A stretch of DNA of 35,631 nt from Gemmatimonadaceae bacterium (GCA_014379355.1 JACMLX010000256.1:1-35631); one strand, 5' to 3'. Positions 8,766-18,086 are shown, counted from the first letter of the stretch. The notes: generated by a model from the letters alone, not told the origin. Numbers and translations are program-made.

Positions 8766-8838
8766 GCTGACGTAGCTCAATTGGCAGAGCACCTGATTTG
8801 TAATCAGGCGGTTGCGAGTTCGATTCTCGCCGTCAGCT
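8766..8838 (+). tRNA. tRNA-Thr (anticodon TGT)
   Basis: A complete 73-nt cloverleaf. The acceptor arms GCTGACG and CGTCAGC pair perfectly. The D arm is GCTC/GAGC, the anticodon stem CCTGA/TCAGG with loop TTTGTAA (anticodon TGT), and the T arm GCGAG-TTCGATT-CTCGC. No CCA is encoded. It lies 83 bp after cysS and 45 bp before tRNA-Tyr. Confidence 0.97.
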
Positions 8839-8883
8839 CTTGTCCGAGTCAGGATCGGCGATCGAGGGGCAGCGGGAACAGCG

Positions 8884-8966
8884 GGTGGAGTAGCCAAGCG
8901 GTCAACGGCAACAGACTGTAAATCTGTCGACTCCGGTCTTCGAAGGTTCGAATCCTTCCTCCACCA
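8884..8966 (+). tRNA. tRNA-Tyr (anticodon GTA)
   Basis: A class II tRNA of 83 nt with a long variable arm. The acceptor arms GGTGGAG and CTCCACC pair perfectly, the anticodon stem is ACAGA/TCTGT with loop CTGTAAA (anticodon GTA), and the T arm is GAAGG-TTCGAAT-CCTTC. The discriminator is A; CCA is not encoded. Confidence 0.97.
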
Positions 8967-8971
8967 TGTGT

Positions 8972-9005
8972 AAGCCCTGCAACGACTTAGGTCGTGGCAG
9001 GGCTT
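8972..9005 (+). terminator. Hairpin terminator after the tRNA pair
   Basis: AAGCCCTGC (8972-8980) pairs with GCAGGGCTT (8997-9005), extended inward by ACGAC/GTCGT, with only a weak T-run after it. It begins 6 nt past tRNA-Tyr, so it probably ends the tRNA transcript. Confidence 0.75.
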
Positions 9006-9348
9006 TCGCTTGGCATGGTTTGGTATGGGATTCCTATGGGGTTCCAACCTGCACGCTCTGAACCCGTTGAGACTGTCAGAGGCACTCGATACGTTCTGAT
9101 TGCATCCTGAGCAGAATCTGGCAGCCGGAGCGCCATTCGCGGGCGCACACCGCGAGGGGCCGTGTGGGAACAACAGTCCCACCAAGGTGCCAGTCGCGCA
9201 AAAAGGATCTTCCCGCCGGAGTCAGGCCGTATGCCGATGAAGGTGCATCGAGTGCTTCTCGCTATGCTGGTAGCAGTCATCGCCGCCCCAACACCGCGCT
9301 GACATTTCCGACCTGAACGACAAGTACGCTTCCTTCACGAGCCTGACA
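9006..9348. other. Gene-poor stretch downstream of tRNA-Tyr
   Basis: About 340 bp without a gene I can support. It contains a GTGGGA...TCCCAC hairpin at about 9164-9182 and a short ORF (9229-9302) encoding a 24-residue hydrophobic, signal-like peptide that ends before the cytochrome gene. The 3' flank of a tRNA gene is a common integration site, and tracts like GGCATGGTTTGG (9013-9024) could be attachment-site remnants. I see no direct copy of the tRNA-Tyr 3' end elsewhere in the window. Confidence 0.4.
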
Positions 9349-10515
9349 TTGCGCCTCCCATCCGGCACGCTCGTTCTCCTTCTCCTTGCGCTCACCGCGT
9401 GCGATGACGGTGCTGGACGCGCAGAGACGGTCACGCTCGCGGTCCGCTATCCAGGCATTCGAGCGGCGCTGACGCTCGATCCGGAAAGGCTGCTCGACTA
9501 CACGCAGGCGTTTCGCCCGATCAACTTCACCGAGGAGCAGCTCCGGCTCCAGGACAACATGCCGGCGTCTCGCAATCCGACGACGAACGCCGGCGCCACG
9601 CTGGGTCGCGTGCTCTTCTACGACAAGGCGCTCAGCATCAACGGACGCGCATCGTGTGCCAGCTGCCATCTGCTGAGCGTCGGCCTTGCTGACACGAATC
9701 GTTTCAGTACCGGGTTCGATGGACGGCTGAATACGCGTGCCACGGCGATGCGCCTGCTGAACCTGCGATTCTACGGCGACGGTCACGCCTTCTGGGATCG
9801 CCGCGCGGTCTCGCTCGAGGAATTGGTGACGGAGCCGATCCGTGACTCCATCGAACTCGGGTTCGTGGCGGCGGTTGGCGGCGTCGACTCACTGCTCAAG
9901 CGCATGCGTGCGCTCCCGTATTACCCAGAGCTGTTCACGATCGCGTTCGGTGACGATCAGGTCACCGAGGTGCGTCTCAAGAAAGCGCTGGCCCAGTATT
10001 TACGCTCCATTGTATCCAATTCATCACGCTTCGACTTTGCGCTGACGGTGTCCGGCGGAACGCTCGTCGATCGACTGGCGCCGCTCAGTCAGCTGACCCC
10101 GCAGGAGAATCGCGGCAAGCTGTTGTTCGCCACCTCGAACAGCGTTGGTGGCGCGAATTGCGAAGTCTGTCACCGGTTCCCGCAGTTCGCGCTTGACGGT
10201 GGATCGAAGAGCAATGGTCTCGATGCCGGTGAGACGCGCGTCTTCAAGGCGCCGTCACTCAAAAGCGTGGCACTTTCTCGTCACTTCATGCACGACGGTC
10301 GCTTCCGGACGCTGGAAGAGGTTGTCGAGTTCTACAATAGTGGCATCCAGCCAGGGCCCGCACTTGACCCGCGCTTGACCGACGGTGCCCCGGACCGGCC
10401 GCAGCGGCTCCACCTGAGTTCGGAGGACAAGGCGGCCGTGGTTGCGTTCCTTCGTACGTTGACCGACGCCTTGAGCGACAACGATCCGCGCTTCGGCGAT
10501 CCGTTTCGCCGATGA
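9349..10515 (+). CDS. Dihaem cytochrome c peroxidase / MauG-family lipoprotein
   Basis: A 388-residue exported dihaem protein. The TTG at 9349 is the first in-frame start and gives a lipoprotein signal with lipobox LTAC (Cys18). Two c-type haem sites are present: CASCH at residues 103-107 and CEVCH at 271-275. The KAPSLKSVALSRHFMHDGRF stretch carries the Met that usually ligates the second haem. The layout matches bacterial cytochrome c peroxidases, which reduce H2O2 in the periplasm, and MauG-like proteins, which use a similar fold for protein oxidation; the sequence does not separate the two. No obvious Shine-Dalgarno precedes the TTG. The stop overlaps an ATG (10512) in frame with the next gene. 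Confidence 0.9.
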   Translation: MRLPSGTLVLLLLALTACDDGAGRAETVTLAVRYPGIRAALTLDPERLLDYTQAFRPINFTEEQLRLQDNMPASRNPTTNAGATLGRVLFYDKALSINGRASCASCHLLSVGLADTNRFSTGFDGRLNTRATAMRLLNLRFYGDGHAFWDRRAVSLEELVTEPIRDSIELGFVAAVGGVDSLLKRMRALPYYPELFTIAFGDDQVTEVRLKKALAQYLRSIVSNSSRFDFALTVSGGTLVDRLAPLSQLTPQENRGKLLFATSNSVGGANCEVCHRFPQFALDGGSKSNGLDAGETRVFKAPSLKSVALSRHFMHDGRFRTLEEVVEFYNSGIQPGPALDPRLTDGAPDRPQRLHLSSEDKAAVVAFLRTLTDALSDNDPRFGDPFRR

Positions 10516-10619
10516 AGCTTGCGGTGATGAGGGCCGCAAACGTCTCCTGCCCGCGCGATTCGGACGACGCTGTGCAGCGGTTACCACAACAGCATGCAAC
10601 CTCGATTCCGTTTCGCCCT

Positions 10620-11333
10620 ATGAGAGCTGCCTCAGCGCTCGGCGTGTCCGTGACCCTGCTCGCGCTGTGCGCAGGCTGCCGCACCACGCCACCCGTCGTC
10701 GGCGCCGCAGCCCCCGGTTTCGTCACCGAAATCCAGGCCTTCGCCGACTGGGACTCGAAGAATGCCACGCCCGCTGACCCCATCGTCTTCGCCGGCAGCT
10801 CGAGCATCAGACTGTGGAATACAGCCGAGCGATTTCCGGGCCTGCCGATCGTGAACCGTGGGTTCGGCGGTTCGCAGATGACGGATGTGAACCAGTATGT
10901 GAACGAGACGCTTCTTCGCTACTCGCCGAAGGTTGTTGTGCTGTATGCCGGCGACAACGACATCAACGCCGGCAGGACGAACGATCAGGTCTTTGCCGAA
11001 TACGAAACGTTCGTGCGCGCGGTGCACGCCGCCGATTCGACGACGGAGATCGTCTTCCTTCCGATCAAGCCCAGCCTGCAGCGCTGGGCGCTCTGGCCAC
11101 GCATGCGCGACGTGAATGCACGCGTGCGTGTGTTCGCGACGTCGAACGCGCACCTGCACACCATCGACCTGGCCACGCCGATGCTCGGCGCTGACGGCAA
11201 GCCGCGGCCGGAGCTGTTCGTCGAGGACGGGCTGCACATGACGCAGGCCGGATACGATGGCTGGACCACAGGGCTCAAGCCGCTCCTCGACTCGCTGGCG
11301 ATGCATTCGCGACGCGCCGCCGCGGTACGCTGA
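10620..11333 (+). CDS. SGNH/GDSL-type hydrolase lipoprotein
   Basis: A 237-residue lipoprotein with lipobox LCAGC (Cys20). The SGNH blocks are clear: GSSSI at residues 59-63 (the GxSxI subtype, nucleophile probably S61), NRGFGGSQ (block II Gly), YAGDND (block III Asn) and DGLHM (D203, H206). These enzymes remove acyl groups from sugars, lipids or peptidoglycan. Start choice: an in-frame ATG at 10512 overlaps the preceding stop (ATGA), but it would bury the lipobox at residue 56, so 10620 is preferred. Lying between a peroxidase and a fucosidase, it may be a carbohydrate esterase. Confidence 0.85.
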   Translation: MRAASALGVSVTLLALCAGCRTTPPVVGAAAPGFVTEIQAFADWDSKNATPADPIVFAGSSSIRLWNTAERFPGLPIVNRGFGGSQMTDVNQYVNETLLRYSPKVVVLYAGDNDINAGRTNDQVFAEYETFVRAVHAADSTTEIVFLPIKPSLQRWALWPRMRDVNARVRVFATSNAHLHTIDLATPMLGADGKPRPELFVEDGLHMTQAGYDGWTTGLKPLLDSLAMHSRRAAAVR

Positions 11334-11402
11334 GCATCGCCGATGCGCGATTTCTGCCCTTCTGATGGCGAGCATTGCGTGCCGATTGCACTACGATTCT
11401 CC

Positions 11403-12722
11403 ATGCGACTTGCACTCCGCGCTGCCACACTCCTCGCGGCCTCGCTGCTCGGCTCCCACACGCTCCGAGCCCAGTCGACACCCGGCGCCTACATCCCATC
11501 GCCCGCAAACGCCGCCGCCCGCACCTGGTATCAGGACGCGAAGCTCGGAATGTTCATCCACTGGGGGCCATCGTCGATACTGCAGGACGGCGAGTGGGTG
11601 ATGAACAATCGCGGCATCCGCGCCGCTGAGTACGAAAGCCTCGTGCCGCTGTTCAATCCGGTGAAGTTCGACGCGAGTATGTGGGCTCGAACGGCGAAGG
11701 CCGCCGGGATGAAGTACATCACGCTCATCACCAAACATCACGACGGGATCGCACTCTTCGATTCGAAGGTGTCGGACTACACCGTCGTGAAGCGGTCCCC
11801 GTTTGCGCGTGACATCGTGAAGGAACTGGCCGACGCCTGCGCAATGGAAGGGATCAGACACTTCTTCTACTACTCGCAGCTGGATTGGCATCATCCAGAC
11901 TTTTATCCGCGCGGCGAAACCGGGCGGACGGCCGGGCGAGCCGAGTCGGGAAGTTTCCCGAAGTATCTCGACTACATGGATGCGCAGCTGACGGAGTTGC
12001 TGACGAACTACGGACCGGTGGGTGGTATCTGGTTCGATGGCGTGTGGGATCAACCGAAAACCGACTGGCGACTCGCGCAGACCTATGCCCTGATCCACAG
12101 GCTGCAACCAGCGACGCTGATCATTCCCAACAATCACGAAGCGCCGCGGCCAGGCGAGGATGTGCAGACGTTCGAGCGCGATCAGCCGGGGGCGAATGCG
12201 CAGGGCTTCAACACCACGACGATCGGTGCGCTGCCACTCGAGATGTCGGAGACGATGAACGATTCGTGGGGATTCCGCCTCACCGATCGCAACTGGAAGT
12301 CGTCCTCGACGCTCATCCGCAGCATGGTCGAAGCGGCCGGGCGCAACACGAATTTCCTGCTCAATGTCGGGCCGCGCCCAGATGGCACGTTTCCCGACTC
12401 GGCACTCGCGAAACTCTCGGACATCGGCGCGTGGATGCGCGTGAACGGGACGTCGATCTACGGGACACGCGGTGGCCCGCTCACGCCGCGCCCGTGGGGT
12501 GTCACGACTCAGCGGGGTGATACGGTGTTCGTGCATCTGATGCACGGTGCGGATCCGGTGGTCGCGCTGCCGGCATTTCCGCGCAAGGTGCAGCGCGCAT
12601 ATCTGCTCGATGGCGGTGCGTCAGTTGCCGTCGCGGCGAGCGCGTCCGCTCTCGTGTTGACGCTGCCGCAGCGCGCCGTGGATTCACCGGATCAGGTGAT
12701 CGTGCTGGTGCCCGCGAAATAG
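11403..12722 (+). CDS. Secreted alpha-L-fucosidase, GH29
   Basis: A 439-residue exported enzyme; the signal peptide is about residues 1-24, with cleavage after LRA. GH29 features include KLGMFIHWGP near 45, YITLITKHHDG near 105 and the nucleophile motif GGIWFDGVW with Asp212. NTNFLLNVGPRPDG near 320 is also typical. The enzyme retains configuration while cutting terminal L-fucose from glycans. A short C-terminal beta-domain follows, without an obvious carbohydrate-binding module. The ATG at 11403 is chosen over 11343 because it starts the signal peptide. It is the last gene before a convergent 20-bp-stem hairpin. Confidence 0.93.
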   Translation: MRLALRAATLLAASLLGSHTLRAQSTPGAYIPSPANAAARTWYQDAKLGMFIHWGPSSILQDGEWVMNNRGIRAAEYESLVPLFNPVKFDASMWARTAKAAGMKYITLITKHHDGIALFDSKVSDYTVVKRSPFARDIVKELADACAMEGIRHFFYYSQLDWHHPDFYPRGETGRTAGRAESGSFPKYLDYMDAQLTELLTNYGPVGGIWFDGVWDQPKTDWRLAQTYALIHRLQPATLIIPNNHEAPRPGEDVQTFERDQPGANAQGFNTTTIGALPLEMSETMNDSWGFRLTDRNWKSSSTLIRSMVEAAGRNTNFLLNVGPRPDGTFPDSALAKLSDIGAWMRVNGTSIYGTRGGPLTPRPWGVTTQRGDTVFVHLMHGADPVVALPAFPRKVQRAYLLDGGASVAVAASASALVLTLPQRAVDSPDQVIVLVPAK

Positions 12723-12727
12723 CGTCA

Positions 12728-12774
12728 CACGTGGTACCGCGGCAGCAACTGCAGTGCTGCCGCGGTACCACGTG
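12728..12774. terminator. 20-bp perfect-stem bidirectional terminator
   Basis: Positions 12728-12747 and 12755-12774 are exact reverse complements around a 7-nt loop (ACTGCAG). The hairpin lies 6 bp past the fucosidase stop and 9 bp from the stop of the convergent lipoprotein gene, so it can serve both transcripts. There is no T-run on either strand. Confidence 0.85.
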
Positions 12775-12783
12775 CGAGCGTTC

Positions 12784-15555
12784 CTACTTGATGCGCGTGG
12801 CGGTGAACGAAACGACCCACTGCCAGCGCGACAACTCCTGATTCGGTCGATTGCAACTCGGTCTCACGACGCGGAAGGTGTACGTGATCGTGCCAGTGCC
12901 GGTGTTGCCGCTCATCCTGAAATCCACGGCCTGCACGAACGTGGCCGAGGTGAATTCGCCGATGCATGCAAAAATCGTCGAGTTGCGGAGTGCGCCGGTC
13001 GCGATGATGTGCCCATCGTCCGGCACGGTGCCGGTGACAGTCCATTTCGGCAGGAACTCCGGTGTGTCGATCGCGGTGCGATTCACATCGGCCGCCAGCG
13101 CGAGGGGTGCGGGGTACGGATCCTTGCCGCCATTCGTGCCGGGCAGCGAATCGGAGAGATACACACCGATCGGCTGCGTGTCGAAGTCGTTGTTGAATGG
13201 CGATGCGGTCTTCACGACCCACAGCGTCGGGTTGACGACCGCGGAACGCGGCCTGCCCCAATACGCGACGAGCGTATCGTACCGTCGACGGAGCACCGCT
13301 TCGACGCTCGAGCCGGTGTCGGACGCGGGAGGTGGGTTGATGTTCGCCGACGTGCTCGTCGTCACCTTCCAGACGCTGTATGGGCCCGCCGTCACGCTGA
13401 TGCTCGCGGCCGTGGAGTCCTTGCCGACGAGACGGTTCGCTGCGTCATACAGTTTGACGAGCACCTTGAAGTCGGCGGCGCGTGCAAAGGCGTGGGCCGC
13501 CGCAGGAGTCGTCGTCGTGACGACCGCCGTACCGTCACCGAAGTCCCACGTGTACCGCGTGATGATCGGTTGCAGCGCGCCTGCGCTCACGGAGAAGTTG
13601 ATCGCGGAATCAGGCTTCGCGGTCGGCCGTGCCGGAATGATCGAGACCTTGCCGTGCACGACATTCATCCAGCGGAAGTTGGTCCATGAGTCTCTGTAGC
13701 TGTTCACCTCGATTCCGCTGTGCTGGATGACACCGATCCTGTTCTGGCCTTCGGCCAGCGTGAAGGACGCACCATCGGCGCCGGGAATGCCCTCCGTCGT
13801 CACGGTGCCACTGGCGTTGATCAGTCGTGTGTGGATGTAGTCGATGTTGTCTCGTCGGTCGACGACAGGACAGCTGCGGTTCGGACACATCGTCCGCAGT
13901 GTCAGCAACGGGTCGGACGTGTAGAAGGTCTTCGTGGTGTCGGCGGCCGACCAGGTGTCCGTCAGCCGGTCGTACGACTCGGGAATGACCTGCGTGAAGA
14001 TGGCATTCCCGATCGTGGAGTCGGCCACCTGCGACCATTCCGCGTCCATCGCCGCGGCGTCGAGCATCGCGGAGGCACCGATCGTCTTCACACCCGTCAC
14101 GACACCGTTGGCCGCGCCGGCCCGTGCGGAGAACGGGAACGGCGCGAAGGCGTTGCCGGTGAAGGTCATCGTGCGAGAAACGCCGGGCGCGTTCGGATCG
14201 GCGAACGATACCGCGCCGTTGTTCGACGCGAAGGCAATCACGGCGTGCTCGAATCCATCACCGCTGATGTCGAGGAACTGCGGCAGATGTGTGACACGCA
14301 TCGCCATCACCAGCGTCTGGTAGTGCAGGCGCGCGGCAGGGATGGCGGTGACGAACTGCATGGCATTCAAGACGTCGAACCATCGTGTCGCGCTGGCCCA
14401 GTCCATGTCGCGTTGCGCGACGGTCGCAAAGCGCAGGCCAACCGTGTTCGTATTGTTGTTCCGTCCCACCGGATTGAATCGCCTGAACAGCGGACCAAGG
14501 GCGCTGTGCGCGTAGAAGTAGTACATCGCACTGATCGACATGCCGGCGCAGATTCCGCCATCCTCGGGCAGCGTCCCGAGATTCTCGAATTCCCAGTCGT
14601 CCACGCCAGGTGCGAAACCGGTGGTCGTGAGCGCGCTCAGCGTCGCCGCCGGCACGCTGGCCACGATGATCTGCGCCGGTGAGTACCCGGCGACGACACG
14701 AGCACCGGCCGGCTGCTCCCTGCGCGCGATCTTCGTCGCGCCCTGCCGGCGCATCAGGCGATCGGCCGTGAAATGCCGGGCAAAGACGCTCAGCGTCGTT
14801 GCCGTCCGTGCCGCCACCGGAAGCACTTCGTAGGTGTCGTTCAGCGGATCGTGGTAGAACGCAGCCAGCGCCGTGTCGGGTGACTGCACATTGACGGGAA
14901 TCGTGAGCACCATCGGCAGCGACGACATCGCGACGGAATTCGAGATGACGATCGTCGGACCGACCTGTGCATAGCCAGCCGGCAAGGTGGTGACCTTCGA
15001 CGCCTTCGAACCGATCGAGATCAGCGCGCCGACGCCAAGTGCCGTATCCGGGATCGTCAGTTTCAGTCCGTTCAGCGGATCACCGGGCACATTCACGGTC
15101 AGCACCGCGCCGCTCCGCGGAACCGTCGCATTGGTGATCAGCGCGGTAACCGGGAACGACGCGAGCGAACGCAGTCGGATCGTCGGGGAGCCGATGGCTG
15201 ACGCGGTGAGCACATTCGCCCCTTCCGAGGCGCCGAGTGTCCATCGTCCGGGTGAGACAGTGCCATCGGCGCCGGTGGTGGCCGATGTCGTCGCGACCAC
15301 ACCGCCGCCGGAGTCGATCGCGAAGGTGACCGCGATGCCGGAGACTGGTGTGCCGGCCGCACTCCTCGCGACGACCACAGGATTGTTGGCCAGTGCAGTG
15401 CCGGGCACCGCTTCCTGCCCGTCGCCGGACAGGACGCTGAGCGTCACCGTGGCTGCCGGCGGTGTGATGGGCGGCGAGGTGGTGTCGCTGCTTCCGCCAC
15501 AGGCGACGAGCGTCGCGAGCGCGGTGGCAGCGAAGAGTTGCTGGATGAGGCGCAT
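12784..15555 (-). CDS. Large lipoprotein with Ig-like, C39-like and PKD domains
   Basis: A 923-residue lipoprotein (lipobox LVAC, Cys19) with a Ser/Thr/Pro linker. Residues about 33-120 look like a bacterial Ig-like (Big_1/invasin) domain. The middle region contains GGICAGMSISAMYY (C336) and FEHAVIAFASNNGAVSFADPN-type sequence with H437 and D453. Cys-His-Asp with a 16-residue His-Asp gap and a His-Ala-Val context is the arrangement of C39/papain-like peptidases. A PKD-like domain follows (YTWDFGDGT, about 625-720), then a region I do not recognise. I infer a surface-anchored cysteine hydrolase of unknown substrate. A GGAG ribosome site precedes the ATG, and it diverges from the GH20 gene. Confidence 0.75.
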   Translation of the reverse strand: MRLIQQLFAATALATLVACGGSSDTTSPPITPPAATVTLSVLSGDGQEAVPGTALANNPVVVARSAAGTPVSGIAVTFAIDSGGGVVATTSATTGADGTVSPGRWTLGASEGANVLTASAIGSPTIRLRSLASFPVTALITNATVPRSGAVLTVNVPGDPLNGLKLTIPDTALGVGALISIGSKASKVTTLPAGYAQVGPTIVISNSVAMSSLPMVLTIPVNVQSPDTALAAFYHDPLNDTYEVLPVAARTATTLSVFARHFTADRLMRRQGATKIARREQPAGARVVAGYSPAQIIVASVPAATLSALTTTGFAPGVDDWEFENLGTLPEDGGICAGMSISAMYYFYAHSALGPLFRRFNPVGRNNNTNTVGLRFATVAQRDMDWASATRWFDVLNAMQFVTAIPAARLHYQTLVMAMRVTHLPQFLDISGDGFEHAVIAFASNNGAVSFADPNAPGVSRTMTFTGNAFAPFPFSARAGAANGVVTGVKTIGASAMLDAAAMDAEWSQVADSTIGNAIFTQVIPESYDRLTDTWSAADTTKTFYTSDPLLTLRTMCPNRSCPVVDRRDNIDYIHTRLINASGTVTTEGIPGADGASFTLAEGQNRIGVIQHSGIEVNSYRDSWTNFRWMNVVHGKVSIIPARPTAKPDSAINFSVSAGALQPIITRYTWDFGDGTAVVTTTTPAAAHAFARAADFKVLVKLYDAANRLVGKDSTAASISVTAGPYSVWKVTTSTSANINPPPASDTGSSVEAVLRRRYDTLVAYWGRPRSAVVNPTLWVVKTASPFNNDFDTQPIGVYLSDSLPGTNGGKDPYPAPLALAADVNRTAIDTPEFLPKWTVTGTVPDDGHIIATGALRNSTIFACIGEFTSATFVQAVDFRMSGNTGTGTITYTFRVVRPSCNRPNQELSRWQWVVSFTATRIK

Positions 15556-15736
15556 GTCGAGGTGCTCCGCACGTGGGATATGGGATGTCCTGCCCCCAGA
15601 CGCGCAGTCGTTGGCCGGAATGCATCACGACGAGCCGGGAATCGGCGGCGGCCTGCACGGAGCGCGCACCGGCAGACAGCTTTCCGGGCAACCCGTCGAA
15701 CGCCGCAGTCGACACCTCGCCCCCTGATTCACCATC

Positions 15737-17419
15737 ATGACGTTCCTGTCCCTGCCGCGTGCCGCGGCGTCGCTGGCCGTCGCGGCGCTGTCGCTCGGTC
15801 CGATCCGGCTTGGCGCAACGTCGCTGGCCGATACGACGGTGTATGCGGTCATTCCGCGCCCGTCCGTGCTGACACCTGCTTCAGGCCACTTTGCCCTGAC
15901 GTCGCGCACGACGCTGCGCACCGATGCGGCATTCGCGACGGTTGCGCGTCGCTTCGCACTGGAGGTCGAGCAGGCGACGGGATGGGAACTGGTCGTGTCG
16001 CGCGTTGCGACGCGTGCTCCAGGCGCCATCCGACTCGTTCGCGTGCGCGGTCGCGACACGCTCGCACTCGGCGCAGAGGGCTACATGCTCGACGTCACAC
16101 CGACCGGCGTGACGGTGCGCGCGGCGCATGCGGCCGGTGCGTTCTACGCGCTCGAGTCGTTCCGCCAGCTGCTGCCCGCCGCCATCTATCGCCGTGCGCC
16201 GATCGGTCTCATCGCGTGGAGCGCGCCCGCCGTGCACATCGAGGACGTGCCGCGCTTCACGTGGCGCGGTGCACACCTCGATGCGGGGCGCCACTTCATG
16301 CCGAAGGAGTTCGTCAAGAAGTACATCGACCTGCTCGCGCATCACAAGATGAATCGCTTTCACTGGCACCTCACCGAGGACCAGGGCTGGCGCATCCAGA
16401 TCCTCAAGTTTCCGCGACTGACGGAGATCGGCTCCTGCCGCGCGCAGACGCTCGTCGGTCCGTACGTCGCCGAACCGGCGAAACGTGTCTTCGATGGAAC
16501 GCCGCACTGCGGCTTCTACACGCAGGACGACATTCGCGAGGTCGTGGCATACGCCGCCGAGCGATTCGTGACCGTGGTGCCGGAGATCGAGATGCCCGGG
16601 CATGCGCAGGCGGCAATCACGGCGTATCCGCATCTCGGTGTCCGGCGCGATACCACCGTCGACGTGATGCAGGTGTGGGGCACGAGTGACTTCATCCTCA
16701 ACGCCGACGACGCGACGGTCACGTTCATGCAGGACGTGCTCCGTGAAGTGATGACGCTCTTCCCCGGTCCGTACATCCACATCGGCGGTGACGAAGCGGG
16801 GAAATCCCAGTGGCAGGCGAGCGCGCAGATTCAGGCGCGCATCAAGTCACTCGGCCTCAAGGACGAACACGAGCTGCAGAGCTGGTTCATCCGGCAGATG
16901 GACACGTTCCTGACGAAGCATGGCCGTCGCATGATCGGCTGGGACGAAATTCTCGAAGGGGGCCTGGCGGAGAACGCGACGGTGATGTCGTGGCGTGGCT
17001 ACGACGGCGGTATCGCGGCGGCCAAAGCGAATCACGACGTCGTCATGGCGCCGGGAAGTCACACGTACTTCGATCACTACCAATCACTGGACAAGGCACG
17101 CGAGCCGCTCGCGATCGGTGGCTACCTACCGCTCGACACCGTGTACGCCTTCGAGCCGGTCCCGGTGTCGCTCACGCCGACGCAAGCGACGCACATCCTG
17201 GGGGCACAGGCGCAGCTGTGGACGGAGTACATCCGCGATCCGAAGGAGCTGGAGTACATGGCCTTCCCGCGCATGAGTGCCCTGGCGGAGGCGTTGTGGT
17301 CCGCGAAGCCGCGACGCGATTTCGCGGACTTCATGCTGCGATTGCCGGCGCACCTGCGGCGGCTGGATGCACTGGATGTGAAGTATCGGAAGCTGGATGC
17401 GCAGGTGGTAACACCGTAG
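15737..17419 (+). CDS. Secreted beta-N-acetylhexosaminidase, GH20
   Basis: A 560-residue exported enzyme with an N-terminal signal (about 1-27). The GH20b-type domain spans about 35-165; the catalytic TIM barrel begins at RFTWRGAHLDAGRHF. Diagnostic motifs are HWHLTEDQGWRI, VVPEIEMPGHAQA and IHIGGDEAGK with the catalytic Asp352-Glu353 pair, which works by substrate-assisted catalysis through the 2-acetamido group. The WTEY substrate-binding motif is also present. It cuts terminal GlcNAc or GalNAc from glycans. With the nearby fucosidase it suggests use of fucosylated amino-sugar glycans. The stop is 9 bp from that of the convergent unknown gene. Confidence 0.95.
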   Translation: MTFLSLPRAAASLAVAALSLGPIRLGATSLADTTVYAVIPRPSVLTPASGHFALTSRTTLRTDAAFATVARRFALEVEQATGWELVVSRVATRAPGAIRLVRVRGRDTLALGAEGYMLDVTPTGVTVRAAHAAGAFYALESFRQLLPAAIYRRAPIGLIAWSAPAVHIEDVPRFTWRGAHLDAGRHFMPKEFVKKYIDLLAHHKMNRFHWHLTEDQGWRIQILKFPRLTEIGSCRAQTLVGPYVAEPAKRVFDGTPHCGFYTQDDIREVVAYAAERFVTVVPEIEMPGHAQAAITAYPHLGVRRDTTVDVMQVWGTSDFILNADDATVTFMQDVLREVMTLFPGPYIHIGGDEAGKSQWQASAQIQARIKSLGLKDEHELQSWFIRQMDTFLTKHGRRMIGWDEILEGGLAENATVMSWRGYDGGIAAAKANHDVVMAPGSHTYFDHYQSLDKAREPLAIGGYLPLDTVYAFEPVPVSLTPTQATHILGAQAQLWTEYIRDPKELEYMAFPRMSALAEALWSAKPRRDFADFMLRLPAHLRRLDALDVKYRKLDAQVVTP

Positions 17420-17428
17420 CTGAGACGT

Positions 17429-18076
17429 TCAACCGCGCCGTGCGGCTGCTGCCGCCACAACCGCGCTTCCCGATCCCCCACCAAGGTACCGTTCGCCCAT
17501 TCCGACGAATGCTCCGAAAATGAAACGTTGCGGCGTCCGCAATTTCCATTGCCGGATGGTAATGCCCTTCGCTTTGGGATACTGGAGAGATGATTGCATG
17601 TCAGGGTCGTGCGGGATACGAGGGACGACCTTTACGATTCGCGCCGACGACTTTCGCTCATTGAGCAGTGCCGCCTGTTGTCCTTTCCAGAGATCAAAGG
17701 TGTAATCGCCTCGATCCGCATCGAACCCGGCGACGCGATAGAATTGCCATCGCTTGACATCCTCGACCTTCGCCCACTGATCCTCTGGCGCGAGTCCGGC
17801 ATTCTCAGCGACCGTTGGAATCCAGTTGCCGGGGAGTGATGTGGCGCCTCCCCACTCAAAGTCGTAGAGGCCGACGATGTCGTCCAGAAGCCACAGATCG
17901 AATCCGCGCGCGAGCCGACCGGCATGAAATCCAATGGTTCGCTCGAGTGCTCCCGATGTCTGTCCGACGATCGAGATCAGCTGCAGGACATCACCGGTCA
18001 TGTATCGGATCGCGACGGACATTTTTGTCGAGGGGTCGAAGGCTGGTCGCACAACGCTGAATACGTCTCGTGACAC
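17429..18076 (-). CDS. Unrecognised 215-residue protein
   Basis: I do not recognise this protein. It starts at a GTG (18076), chosen because AGGA sits 5 nt upstream; an ATG at 18022 is an alternative, and a much longer reading to 18454 only shadows the hydrolase gene. The first 60 residues have hydrophobic, amphipathic segments (GDVLQLISIVGQTSGAL); residues 60-110 are acidic and aromatic (FDLWLLDDIVGLYDFEWGG); a basic region follows; and the C-terminus is Gly/Ala-rich. There is no signal peptide. It lies 51 bp downstream of the hydrolase on the same strand, after a 9-bp-stem palindrome, and may be transcribed with it. Confidence 0.55.
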   Translation of the reverse strand: MSRDVFSVVRPAFDPSTKMSVAIRYMTGDVLQLISIVGQTSGALERTIGFHAGRLARGFDLWLLDDIVGLYDFEWGGATSLPGNWIPTVAENAGLAPEDQWAKVEDVKRWQFYRVAGFDADRGDYTFDLWKGQQAALLNERKSSARIVKVVPRIPHDPDMQSSLQYPKAKGITIRQWKLRTPQRFIFGAFVGMGERYLGGGSGSAVVAAAAARRG

Positions 18077-18086
18077 TAATTCCTGT

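Noticed and set aside
8193-9185. Minus-strand frame of 330 codons through both tRNA genes
   Set aside because: Contains the familiar artefact peptide made by reading tRNA genes backwards, and overlaps cysS.
9229-9302. 24-codon ORF with a signal-like hydrophobic peptide upstream of the cytochrome gene
   Set aside because: Too short, no partner frame; may be a chance or a decayed start, noted under the intergenic stretch.
10512-10619. Upstream start for the SGNH hydrolase, overlapping the cytochrome stop as ATGA
   Set aside because: It would push the lipobox to residue 56; the start at 10620 fits a lipoprotein.
11391-12545. Minus-strand frame of 384 codons opposite the fucosidase
   Set aside because: Antisense of a clear GH29 gene; no motif or start site.
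12851-14682. Long plus-strand open frames (282 and 320 codons) opposite the large lipoprotein
   Set aside because: They are antisense shadows: the minus-strand frame has a lipobox, domains and a ribosome site; these have none.
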